A stretch of DNA of 64,000 nucleotides from a virus, in the IMG/VR virus record IMGVR_UViG_3300042515_001753, positions 1 to 64,000 of that record; one strand, written 5' to 3'. Below are positions 55,835 through 63,708 of the stretch, piece by piece; position 1 is the stretch's first letter, and each line of letters starts with the position of its first letter. The notes under the pieces were generated by a model. That model ran no database searches and was not told the origin of the DNA. It saw only the letters and a list, made by a program, of their open reading frames with translations. The translations under genes were made by a program, and so were the position numbers.

Positions 55835-57003
55835 GAAAATTTAAATCCCTCAAATGATTTTTTTGGTTTATTTTCTTCATTATTATACTCCTCTTCTTTA
55901 CCGCTGTCAAGTATGTCGTTTTGTGCGGACTGTTCTACATCATAAAGTCTCATTTTGGCACGGTCAATTCCAACAACGAAACGCTTAAAGATTGTTGGGT
56001 CATTATATCTGTTTTTAAGTTGCTTCACCATAATCTGCCCTAGACCTTCTAATTCCTCGGTACTAATCAGAGCAAACATAAGGTCGGCAGTAGCAGGAAG
56101 ACCGAACGATTCAGAAGTATCGGTCAATTCTACATCGGAAGAACCAAAACCGCTCCTAGTCGTCTGTGTCGCACTCATAATAGGAACATTAAACTCTACT
56201 GCCAAACCACGAAGTTCTTCGGCAATAGACTTAACCAAAGTATAAGAATTGATATTACTACCACTCTTAAATCGTGAGGAGGAGCAAATATTCAAATAGT
56301 CAATAAAGATAATATCAGGTCTAAATGATTTCTTCAGAGCAAGTTCATTCAGAAGTGCCTTGAAGTGCCCGGAGTGTGCCGAAGCAGTAGGATATTCTTT
56401 GATTACCAAAGAACCCCGAGTCTTCTTGGAAATACCATTTACTTTATTCTCAAATGCTGAGCGTGGTAAATCAATCAGTTGTTGAATTGGAACATTAAGA
56501 AGATTCGCATCAATTCTTTCGGCAATTCTTTCTTCTGCCATTTCAAGAGTAATATAAAGAACATTTCTATTCTGTAGTAAGGCAGAACTGGCAACGTGAC
56601 ACATAAAGAGAGATTTTCCAACTCCAGTATTGTGAGAGGAAACTCCATTAGTGTAATATCTATGATTTGGATGATTTACATTAATATCTACAATAGGTAT
56701 TTGTTTATTGTTTTTATAAACCCGACCAATTTTAATACCCTCGTTAGTAATCAATTTGTATATTAAGTTAGATTGTTCCATTTCTTTAGCGGAAATCCAA
56801 CCTTCAGTAGTTTCAAACAAATGGGACTCATTACAACTAACTTTATTACCCCCCATCATAAGCAATTCATATTCTTCATACATCCCCTTATTAATAAAAA
56901 AATTAACAGGAACATATCCATCGGGAGAATCAACCTCCACTTCATATCCATTATCAAGTAATGTTTTGATTTCAGCAATCGATGTTTCTTTTTCAATCCA
57001 CAT
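55831..57003 (-). CDS. 41: gp41 helicase C-terminal part with C-intein (390 aa)
   Basis: Residues 1-125 are a C-terminal split-intein piece: a block-B-like NKVSCNESHLFETTEGWISA and block F/G VDINVNHPNHRYYTNGV ending SSHN, the penultimate His and terminal Asn needed for splicing. Residue 126 (Thr, +1) starts the helicase: TGVGKSLFMCHVASSALLQN (rest of Walker A), IIFIDYLNICSS (Walker B), SATQTTRSGFGSSDVELTD, GIDRAKMRLYDVE. Trans-splicing with the 57688-58320 product would give a 459-residue DnaB-type replicative helicase, close to T4 gp41 (475). Confidence 0.93.
   Translation of the reverse strand: MWIEKETSIAEIKTLLDNGYEVEVDSPDGYVPVNFFINKGMYEEYELLMMGGNKVSCNESHLFETTEGWISAKEMEQSNLIYKLITNEGIKIGRVYKNNKQIPIVDINVNHPNHRYYTNGVSSHNTGVGKSLFMCHVASSALLQNRNVLYITLEMAEERIAERIDANLLNVPIQQLIDLPRSAFENKVNGISKKTRGSLVIKEYPTASAHSGHFKALLNELALKKSFRPDIIFIDYLNICSSSRFKSGSNINSYTLVKSIAEELRGLAVEFNVPIMSATQTTRSGFGSSDVELTDTSESFGLPATADLMFALISTEELEGLGQIMVKQLKNRYNDPTIFKRFVVGIDRAKMRLYDVEQSAQNDILDSGKEEEYNNEENKPKKSFEGFKFS
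56629..57003 (-). other. C-terminal half of atypical split intein (125 codons)
   Basis: Starts at its own ATG (57003). It carries blocks B, F and G, so almost all of the intein fold is on this side, and the N half is only 16 residues. The intein splits the helicase Walker A motif (AG^TGVGKS). Confidence 0.9.
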
Positions 57004-57007
57004 TTTG

Positions 57008-57015
57008 TATAAATA
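57008..57015 (+). promoter_or_regulatory. Late promoter TATAAATA (plus strand)
   Basis: Exact match 21 bases before the antisense HNH gene; the only plus-strand exact match I noticed directly ahead of a gene. Confidence 0.6.
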
Positions 57016-57035
57016 CCATTAGCAGGGACAGGGAA

Positions 57036-57704
57036 ATGTTTAATCAAATCTATTCTAACTTATGTGAAGGCAATAAGTCAAGAAAAGAAAACTATAAAAA
57101 ATATTCTGGGTTACACGAACATCATATTATTCCCAAACATATGGGGGGAAGTGATGAAGATTTTAATCTAACATATTTAAATGTTAGAGAACATATATTG
57201 GCACATTATTTGTTGTGGAAGATATATAAAAATCCAAATGATTTAAGGTCTATGAAAATGTTGGGAGCAAACTTATCTCCACAATATAGAAAAATAACAG
57301 GAGAATTTTGTCGTGACAATAATATTGGTATTTTTTCCATTCCATCAAATGAAAGAAAAAAATGGACAATAAAAGGAATAGAAAGTCAAAAACAAGATTA
57401 CTTAACAAATCAAACAAAAAATTTTTACTATTGGAGCACCGAAGAGGGAAGAAAAGAAAGGGCATCTCTTGGAGGAAAGAAGATGGGGTCAAAAGAATTT
57501 AGTTATTGGGCATCTAATGAAGGAAGAAAAACACGATCATCATTAGGGGGAAAGGCGCATAAAGGAAAAAAGGTAATGCATTTGCCCGGAACAAAGGGAT
57601 GGAAAAGAATATCACCAGAAGAAGTTGATATAAAACTAAATGAAGGTTGGAAGTTTGGAACTGGAGAACCAGCACCAAACTCCAAAATCAAGAAATCTTC
57701 CTAA
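57036..57704 (+). CDS. HNH homing endonuclease between gp41 halves (222 aa)
   Basis: Start at 57036 (MFNQIYSNLCEGNKSRKENY), after AGGGA. HNH core HEHHIIPKHMGGSDEDFNLT and LNVREHILAHYLLWKIYKNP (residues ~30-70). The middle (TEEGRKERASLGGKKMGSKE, ASNEGRKTRSSLGGKAHKGK) holds two copies of a DNA-binding module. It fills the entire gap between the two gp41 pieces in reverse orientation, overlapping the N-piece end by 17 bases. Presumed to cut intein-free gp41 alleles. Paralogue of the HNH protein at 59933-60721 (REH.IAH.LL.KIY). Confidence 0.88.
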   Translation: MFNQIYSNLCEGNKSRKENYKKYSGLHEHHIIPKHMGGSDEDFNLTYLNVREHILAHYLLWKIYKNPNDLRSMKMLGANLSPQYRKITGEFCRDNNIGIFSIPSNERKKWTIKGIESQKQDYLTNQTKNFYYWSTEEGRKERASLGGKKMGSKEFSYWASNEGRKTRSSLGGKAHKGKKVMHLPGTKGWKRISPEEVDIKLNEGWKFGTGEPAPNSKIKKSS

Positions 57705-58320
57705 ATCTAATTTTAACTATAGTTTCTGGATGAACGCAACCGGCAAGAGCAATATTCAGAGTCTTATTAGGTAATCCACCTTTTGTGATTTTGTTGAAAT
57801 ATTCTAGGTCAAATTCAATCTTATCTTCTTTACGATGATAAAACTCATATCGTTCCTCATAATTCTGAAGATAATCGTGACCTATATTATTATCAAAAGA
57901 TACTGCCAAGGCATCGGAAAGAATACTGGGAATGGCATCTCTACCTTTTTTATCATCCTTACCATCGGCAATATGAATGGACTCCATGAGTGCCAAGTAA
58001 ATAGCACGGTCACGGCACCACTTTTCGGTAGTATCCAGTATCCACTGCTTATCCACAGGACTATCATTAAGTTTAGAAAGTAATTCTACTATTTCCTTAT
58101 TTTCAGATTCTGTCAAATCTCTACGATTATCAATCTCAATATTGAGTGCTTCTATTGTAATTGAAGAACCATACTTAACGATGAACTCAACAATTTCCTC
58201 AAAAACTATCTTTTCTACTCTTTGCTCATAGTACTCCGGTTGAATAAAAGGAATAACCTTTCTGGCATAGTCTTCATTAAATACTAAGTTTCTAAGGATT
58301 GTAAGTTCAAGTCGTTCCAT
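57688..58320 (-). CDS. 41: gp41 helicase N-terminal part with N-intein (210 aa)
   Basis: Residues 1-194 match the N-terminal half of a DnaB-like helicase (RLELTILRNLVFNEDYARKV, hinge NYEERYEFYHRKEDKIEFDL, YFNKITKGGLPNKTLNIALA G). Residues 195-210 are CVHPETIVKIRFRKIS, then stop: a 16-residue N-intein beginning with the nucleophilic Cys. The protein ends there, so without trans-splicing it lacks the P-loop lysine and cannot act as an ATPase. Ends tail-to-tail with the HNH gene. Confidence 0.92.
   Translation of the reverse strand: MERLELTILRNLVFNEDYARKVIPFIQPEYYEQRVEKIVFEEIVEFIVKYGSSITIEALNIEIDNRRDLTESENKEIVELLSKLNDSPVDKQWILDTTEKWCRDRAIYLALMESIHIADGKDDKKGRDAIPSILSDALAVSFDNNIGHDYLQNYEERYEFYHRKEDKIEFDLEYFNKITKGGLPNKTLNIALAGCVHPETIVKIRFRKIS
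57691..57738 (-). other. N-terminal half of atypical split intein (16 codons)
   Basis: CVHPETIVKIRFRKIS: only intein block A is present (Cys1, then a beta strand). This split position matches the atypically split inteins described from metagenomes (VidaL/AceL type, very short N part). Confidence 0.88.
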
Positions 58321-58328
58321 TATTTTAA

Positions 58329-58874
58329 TTAAAGATTTCGTTTATGATGCGGAACATCGAATACAAAAGTAATTCTAATGTTGTCGCCAATATTAACTGC
58401 CTTATGGGGTAGTTTATTATTGAACCAAAATAGTGTTCCCGGTTCAATAGTTGTAGTTTCATCCCCAACAGTATACTCGTATTTTCCCTGAATGGAAAGG
58501 TGATATCTATCCTTCGTAAGATAATAAGTTCCTTCGTCAATATGAGAACCCACAATTTCACCGACTGGAAGTGCCAAGAATCCACAACGACGGAGTTTCT
58601 TAAAATACTTTCCCAAGTAATTAAGAATCTCCGTATGTTTTTCATATGCCGGGGTTTTAATACATATTTCAGTATTCCCGACATATTGGTTCTCTTTTTC
58701 AACTCCACCCATTATAAGTTGCAACACATCCACAGTAACAGTATATTCTGTGGGGTCTAGTTGTTCGGAGTCTTCAATATTTTTTTGAGAACCCCAGTCT
58801 TCAGGATATTGCTTAAGTTGTTCTAATATTTTAGAAACATTTACATTAGTTTTTATTATACGAATATTTTTCAT
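58329..58874 (-). CDS. 2OG-Fe(II)/Asp-hydroxylase-like oxygenase (181 aa)
   Basis: A cupin-type dioxygenase: VGSHIDEGTYYLTKDRYHLS gives H-x-D (iron), YHLSIQGKYEYTVG the strand that binds 2-oxoglutarate, and TLFWFNNKLPHKAVNIGDNI the distal His, then RITFVFDVPHH. This arrangement is that of aspartyl/asparaginyl beta-hydroxylase-like proteins, frequent in cyanophages. Target unknown. Overlaps uvsX by 4 bases. Confidence 0.8.
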   Translation of the reverse strand: MKNIRIIKTNVNVSKILEQLKQYPEDWGSQKNIEDSEQLDPTEYTVTVDVLQLIMGGVEKENQYVGNTEICIKTPAYEKHTEILNYLGKYFKKLRRCGFLALPVGEIVGSHIDEGTYYLTKDRYHLSIQGKYEYTVGDETTTIEPGTLFWFNNKLPHKAVNIGDNIRITFVFDVPHHKRNL

Positions 58875-59899
58875 ACACCATAACTAAACTCACCCTTGGC
58901 AATCACATCAAGTTTTTCCATTACTTCTGGTGTAAAATATTTTTCGGTATTTTTTAAGATTTCTTTGGCATAAAGTTTCTTACCATCAATCTCATAACGA
59001 CCTGCTACATTCTTCCAGAGTCCACCAATCTCACCAAGTTCAAGAAGACCGTAGTAACGATCAAGACCGCGCTCATCATAATACAGACGGATTTCAACAT
59101 CTTGATTCTCCTTACTTAAACGTGATTTGTGAGTCTTTGCCCTGATAATGTTTCCAATTACTTCCGTTCCATCTTTTTCTTTTGACTTAGAAAGATAGAT
59201 AATTGTAGACGCTGCATATTGCAATCCAGAACCACCAGACATTTGTTTACCACCATAAAGAGACATCGACTCATAGGTGTGATTTGTCACTAGCATAGGA
59301 ATCTTTGCCTGTCCCAATTTGAGAGTCAGCATACGGAAGGCACCTTTGATAAGTTGTGCCTTCGTCATATCACGAGTATCCTTCTCTGCCAGAGCATCAT
59401 TAATTTCTTTGTTGGTAGAAAGCATTCCCAGAGAATCTAATACAAAGATACAAGGGTTTCTTTCATCCTCTTTTTTCTTTAGGTAAATATCAACTGCCTT
59501 GAGTGTTTTGGTACGAAACTCTTCTACCGTAACTACATTGACAACCACCAGACGACTTGTGTCAACTCCCCTACTTTCCAGAAGGGATTTTGTGATTGCT
59601 GCTTCAGTATCAAAATACAGACAATATCCAGTAGGATTATTATCAAGGAAATTTTTAACGACGGCAAGACTGAAGAAAGTTTTTCCAGTAGAAGTTTCAC
59701 CAGCGATTGCAGTAATCTTATTCCCAGATACACCACCAAATATACTGCCGGATACAAGAGCATTAAAAATGTACGAACCCGTATCCACATAAGTTTCAGT
59801 TTCATCAATATCCGAAGCGAGTTGAGTGTATTCTCCACCAATCTCCTTCACTATGTCACGCAAAAAATTTAATCCAGAATCTGCCATTTTTCTACCCAT
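58871..59899 (-). CDS. uvsX: UvsX RecA-like recombinase
   Basis: Walker A GETSTGKT (residues 67-74), YCLYFDTEAAITKSLLESRG, Walker B CIFVLDSLGML, MTKAQLIKGAFRMLTLKLGQ, loop-2 region TYESMSLYGGKQMSGGSGLQ. 342 residues, normal UvsX length, no intein. Forms filaments on single-stranded DNA for strand exchange and recombination-dependent replication. An internal ATG at 59887 is an alternative start. Strong promoter TTGACT-17-TATAAT just upstream. Confidence 0.95.
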   Translation of the reverse strand: MGRKMADSGLNFLRDIVKEIGGEYTQLASDIDETETYVDTGSYIFNALVSGSIFGGVSGNKITAIAGETSTGKTFFSLAVVKNFLDNNPTGYCLYFDTEAAITKSLLESRGVDTSRLVVVNVVTVEEFRTKTLKAVDIYLKKKEDERNPCIFVLDSLGMLSTNKEINDALAEKDTRDMTKAQLIKGAFRMLTLKLGQAKIPMLVTNHTYESMSLYGGKQMSGGSGLQYAASTIIYLSKSKEKDGTEVIGNIIRAKTHKSRLSKENQDVEIRLYYDERGLDRYYGLLELGEIGGLWKNVAGRYEIDGKKLYAKEILKNTEKYFTPEVMEKLDVIAKGEFSYGV

Positions 59900-59907
59900 T
59901 TTTAATG

Positions 59908-59936
59908 ATTATACTACAAAAACCACTTCAAGTCAA
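59908..59936 (-). promoter_or_regulatory. Promoter TTGACT-17-TATAAT for uvsX
   Basis: -35 at 59931-59936 overlaps the end of the HNH gene; -10 at 59908-59913; nine bases to the first ATG. Confidence 0.65.
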
Positions 59937-60721
59937 CTTTGTTGAGGAACAGCACGATAACCTTTATGTGATTTCGTATTCCTTTTATAATTAAGAAGAT
60001 TCCAAGTAGTTCCAACATCTAAATTATTTTCTTTACAAAATTTAGTAATATTTTTCCCACAAATAATTTCACCCTGAGGATTTATAATTGAAAATTCTTT
60101 ACTTTTCTTCTCCACTATTTTATTTACAATTTCAATATCTCGTTTCTTTCCATAAAGATAATGCTTTTCCCCACTTCTTGCTTCACTCCATTTTTTCTTG
60201 GTTTCTTCTGTGTGAATTCTGCCTTTATTTGCTTCACTTATTTTTAACTTAGATTCTTCACTATGAATTTTTCCTTTCCAAGAATCTAATAATTTATTTC
60301 TATGTTCTTGAGTTAAGGGTATTCCATATTTTGGATGATTTTCTCCACTTTTAGATATACTCATTTTATTTCTAGTTTCCTCAGTCATAACATATGGTTT
60401 TTTACCTTTCTTTGATTCGGACATTCTAATTCTTGCGATTCCATAAAGATGAGAATTATAATATCTACCTTTTGATTTCATTAAAATATGAGCGTGAATC
60501 ATTTTAGTAGTTTTTTTATCCTTAATTCCACACCTCTTAATATAAATCTTTTCCAATAAAGCGTGAGCGATATAATGTTCCCTTGATGTTAGAACTACAA
60601 TCCTTTTATTATTTCCAAAGATACTTTTTGGAAATGTATGATGCTTTTCTGTATAACCTTCAGGTGGAGTTCTGTTCTCTACTTTCCTGATAAGATTGCA
60701 ATAATGCTTTAGATAGTTCAT
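59933..60721 (-). CDS. HNH-NUMOD3 homing endonuclease (262 aa)
   Basis: HNH core near the N-terminus (EGYTEKHHTFPKSIFGNNKR, TSREHYIAHALLEKIY), then repeated NUMOD3-like helices (residues ~100-190: MSESKKGKKPY, SGENHPKYGIPLTQEHRNK, ISEANKGRIHTEETKKKWSE) and a C-terminal NUMOD1-like segment (IINPQGEIICGKNITKFCKE). Located between gp43 and uvsX without interrupting either, so a free-standing element. Core paralogous to the HNH protein at 57036. Confidence 0.85.
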   Translation of the reverse strand: MNYLKHYCNLIRKVENRTPPEGYTEKHHTFPKSIFGNNKRIVVLTSREHYIAHALLEKIYIKRCGIKDKKTTKMIHAHILMKSKGRYYNSHLYGIARIRMSESKKGKKPYVMTEETRNKMSISKSGENHPKYGIPLTQEHRNKLLDSWKGKIHSEESKLKISEANKGRIHTEETKKKWSEARSGEKHYLYGKKRDIEIVNKIVEKKSKEFSIINPQGEIICGKNITKFCKENNLDVGTTWNLLNYKRNTKSHKGYRAVPQQS

Positions 60722-60731
60722 TTATATTCTA

Positions 60732-60806
60732 TTGAGAGTGCATTACTATTTATAATAGAAAAGGTGCCCTGAAGCACCTAATCTTCCTGTGAAATTGCAC
60801 TCTCAA
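60732..60806. repeat. 11-bp inverted repeat around terminator/late promoter
   Basis: TTGAGAGTGCA (60732-60742) and TGCACTCTCAA (60796-60806) are perfect complements and enclose hairpin GGTGCTTCAGGGCACC (60763-60778) and TATAAATA (60747-60754), just upstream of the HNH gene. May mark the inserted segment. Confidence 0.6.
60747..60778 (-). terminator. gp43 terminator running into late promoter
   Basis: GGTGC/GCACC hairpin, TTTTCTAT tract, then TATAAATA (60754-60747) before the HNH-NUMOD3 gene. Confidence 0.65.
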
Positions 60807-60815
60807 CAGGTGTAG

Positions 60816-60953
60816 TTATTTATCTTCCTGTTTTTGTTTATTGAGATAATTCATTTTATAAGACCAAAGTTTTTGATAAAGAGCAGTATCTCCACCAATC
60901 CTCATAGCACTAATAATAGTATTCAGTTCTTTTTCGTTAATAGGTAAATTCAT
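60816..60953 (-). CDS. Small hypothetical protein (45 aa)
   Basis: MNLPINEKELNTIISAMRIG, DTALYQKLWSYKMNYLNKQK. Start shares one base with the gp43 stop, so it is translated as its operon partner. Similar small proteins are found after polymerase genes of T4-like cyanophages. Unknown. Confidence 0.6.
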   Translation of the reverse strand: MNLPINEKELNTIISAMRIGGDTALYQKLWSYKMNYLNKQKQEDK

Positions 60954-63454
60954 CAGGTAAAAAATGAATCAAGATTTGTTGTATGTTCGGTTTTCCATCC
61001 AATCGAATCCAAAATAGACTTGAGTGGGTCTAAGAAACTCTTCTCAAATTGTAGTTCATAATCAATATATTTGTCAAGTCCCAATTCCTTTGGAAATTCG
61101 GAGATGAAGGAAATAACATTCTCTTGTATAATATTGGGTTTTTTTAAGAAAATATACTTAACTTTCTCACCATTATTAATAAGTGAATATTTGTTAGTAA
61201 GTTTTTTCTCTTTTATATAATGATTGAAGAGAAGTGCTCCACGAACATGAATTGGAGTTTTGGATGCGTAAATATTTGATGATGAATAATATTTACGGAC
61301 ATCAGATGCCGTTCGGGGAAAAGCAATTTGCTCTGGTGGAAGAGATTTAAATTCTTGGAGGCACTCATCAATAAATCGAATCACCTCATCTTCAGTTCCA
61401 CTCATCATAATCTTCAGACCATCTTTAATCATCTTGCGGCAAGGTGCCGGAGTTGAAGACTTGACTGCCTCAATACCCATCATCTTCAATTTAGGTTCGG
61501 TGTATCGCACACCTTCACTATCCCAAACATTCAGAATGTAACGCTTCTTGGCAGTCCAAATTCCACGGTCGGCAATATTCTCCCGTTTCATTTGCATCTT
61601 TTGATCGTATGCGTTTACATAGTCCGCCAGTTCTTGGTAGCAACCTTCAATATACTTTTCAAGTTCCACCTTACAGATCTTATCAAGGAACGAAACAACG
61701 CTTTCAGTAGTTTTCTCTCTTCCCTGGTATACAGTTTCAACCAAAGGACCCATATTGAGATAAATGGAGTCAGTATCAGAAGCAATAACATAATCAACAC
61801 TCTTAGTTTTAAGAACTTTGTTTAGATAAGAGTTCATCTTCTCTTCAATCCAACGAATGGCAACCTGACCCGAAAGAGTAATTGCCTCAGCATTTGCTAG
61901 TTTGAAATAACGGAAATACTGATTCCCAATAGCACCATAAGCAGAGTTAAGAGAAATCTTTTTTGCCATTTGGATGTTATTACATCTTGCAATTTCTTTC
62001 TCAAGTTCTTTTGATTTTTTCTTCTCATACTGTTTTTTTGCCTCAATCATCTTCTCCTTATATACAACACGATCATTATACATTTTCTCCATTAGTTCTG
62101 GAAGAAAACCACGAATGTCCTTACGGTACATAGCACCATTAGGGCAAACTGCATAATCCTTATACATATCAAAAGTAAGTTCCTGATTGAGAATTTTATC
62201 CACGGTTACACTAGGATGCCTTTCTTCAACAAGTGTTTCGGGACTTACATTAAATTGCATAATCAAATGTGGATAAAGACTGTTTAAGTCAAAATTAACC
62301 ACCCAATCATACTTTCCAGGAATTGGTTCTTTTACATAAGCTCCAGCATACTTGGAATCTTTATCAGTTTTTTCTTTCGGAGGAATTACAATATTCCTCT
62401 GCTTAAGATAATTATAGATAATCGTATCCCACATTCTTACCTGAGAAAACACATCCTCATAGTTTACCTTACCATCATATGCCATAGTCAAGGCAAGTTC
62501 AATCAGTTTCATCTTGTCTTCCAAACGGTCAACAAGTTCTACGTCAACGATGTTGTATTCTACAAACTTCTGCCAACCTTTAGTATAGAAGTCCTTAAAA
62601 GTATCAAACTCAGAGTGATCCAGTTTTTTCTGATTGAGTTCTACGCTGGCAATATGATCTAGACGATAAGATTCCTGCGCTTTATAAGTGAATTTCTTAT
62701 AAAGTTTAATGTAATCTAATTGACTAATACCACCAATATCATAGGAAATGTGCTTTCTTCCAGATATGTAAACTTCATCCTCAGTCACAAGACCCCAGGG
62801 TGACATACGCTTCATCAATTTCTCACCCAAAACTCTATCCAGGCGACGAACGAGATAGGGAATATCATAAAGTTCACTGTTCCAACCAGTAATAACCTCT
62901 GGAGTATTATCCTCAATCATCCACCAGTGAATAAAATCATTTAATAGACTATACTCATCAGAGAATCCTCGGTAAGAAACATTTGATTGATTATTATCAA
63001 ACTTACCCAATCCCCAAGTACGAATTTGTTTCGTATTATAGTCTTGAAGTGTAATGAGTAGTACTTCTTCTGCCGCATTTTCCACATCAGGAAATCCATT
63101 TTCGGATGCAACCTCAATGTCAATTGTGGTAAGTTTAATTTTACTAATATCAAACTTAATTTCATTTTCCGGATATTTGTCCGAAATATATTGATAGATG
63201 TACTTGTCGTTTCCGTAAATTTTAAAGTTTTGTACATCAGTATACTTCTTAATAAACTCTCTACAATCCCTTACAGAACCAGGTTGAATAGGTTCTACAT
63301 ATTCTCCCTGAAGTGTCGTATATTTGGTTGTTTTTTTAGACGGAACAAAAAGAGTAGGAGAGAACTTCTCACGGGTCATAAAATGTCTACCATTTTCATA
63401 ACCACGAACCAAGAAGTGGTCCCCAACCATTTGCACGTTTGTATAAAAATTCAT
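60953..63454 (-). CDS. 43: DNA polymerase gp43, family B (833 aa)
   Basis: 3'-5' exonuclease motifs TTIDIEVASENG (D112, E114) and WNSELYDIPYLVRR, then polymerase motif A NFDLNSLYPHLIMQFN, motif B KKISLNSAYGAIGNQYFRYF and motif C VIASDTDSIYLN (both catalytic Asp). 833 residues, typical for cyanophage gp43, shorter than T4's 898. No intein in motif A/B/C, the usual insertion sites. Replicates the phage genome with clamp gp45 (outside the window). Confidence 0.97.
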   Translation of the reverse strand: MNFYTNVQMVGDHFLVRGYENGRHFMTREKFSPTLFVPSKKTTKYTTLQGEYVEPIQPGSVRDCREFIKKYTDVQNFKIYGNDKYIYQYISDKYPENEIKFDISKIKLTTIDIEVASENGFPDVENAAEEVLLITLQDYNTKQIRTWGLGKFDNNQSNVSYRGFSDEYSLLNDFIHWWMIEDNTPEVITGWNSELYDIPYLVRRLDRVLGEKLMKRMSPWGLVTEDEVYISGRKHISYDIGGISQLDYIKLYKKFTYKAQESYRLDHIASVELNQKKLDHSEFDTFKDFYTKGWQKFVEYNIVDVELVDRLEDKMKLIELALTMAYDGKVNYEDVFSQVRMWDTIIYNYLKQRNIVIPPKEKTDKDSKYAGAYVKEPIPGKYDWVVNFDLNSLYPHLIMQFNVSPETLVEERHPSVTVDKILNQELTFDMYKDYAVCPNGAMYRKDIRGFLPELMEKMYNDRVVYKEKMIEAKKQYEKKKSKELEKEIARCNNIQMAKKISLNSAYGAIGNQYFRYFKLANAEAITLSGQVAIRWIEEKMNSYLNKVLKTKSVDYVIASDTDSIYLNMGPLVETVYQGREKTTESVVSFLDKICKVELEKYIEGCYQELADYVNAYDQKMQMKRENIADRGIWTAKKRYILNVWDSEGVRYTEPKLKMMGIEAVKSSTPAPCRKMIKDGLKIMMSGTEDEVIRFIDECLQEFKSLPPEQIAFPRTASDVRKYYSSSNIYASKTPIHVRGALLFNHYIKEKKLTNKYSLINNGEKVKYIFLKKPNIIQENVISFISEFPKELGLDKYIDYELQFEKSFLDPLKSILDSIGWKTEHTTNLDSFFT

Positions 63455-63708
63455 CAGGCAGTTAATTCAAGATACTTGTTAACGATTTCGGGAGTTGGTT
63501 CTGCGATTGTGAGAATACTATCAGAATGAATCATTAATTCGGTCTGATTAGTAACCTCGGGCCAGGGTTTCATATCATCCACACTAAAAAATTCATATGG
63601 ATTAATTAACTTACAATCAGGTTCACCAAGTTCGGATCCAATCTCAACAATTTCGGTAATTAAGATAGTATCAACCTTCAAGAGAAGACACTTCACATTC
63701 CTTTCCAT
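63454..63708 (-). CDS. Conserved small protein (84 aa), paralogue of next gene
   Basis: MERNVKCLLLKVDTILITEI, INPYEFFSVDDMKPWPEVTN, then ILTIAEPTPEIVNKYLELTA. The plan (short K-V-x-L-L strand, NPYEF or NPHKM, then TIxEPxxEI) is the same as in the neighbouring protein at the right edge, so they are tandem duplicates. Shares one base with gp43 start. Function unknown. Confidence 0.6.
   Translation of the reverse strand: MERNVKCLLLKVDTILITEIVEIGSELGEPDCKLINPYEFFSVDDMKPWPEVTNQTELMIHSDSILTIAEPTPEIVNKYLELTA

Noticed and set aside
55831-57003. Reading the first 125 residues of the gp41 C-part as an unrelated fused domain
   Set aside because: Blocks B, F and G, the terminal HN and the position in Walker A identify it as an intein piece; the matching Cys1 piece ends the upstream gene.
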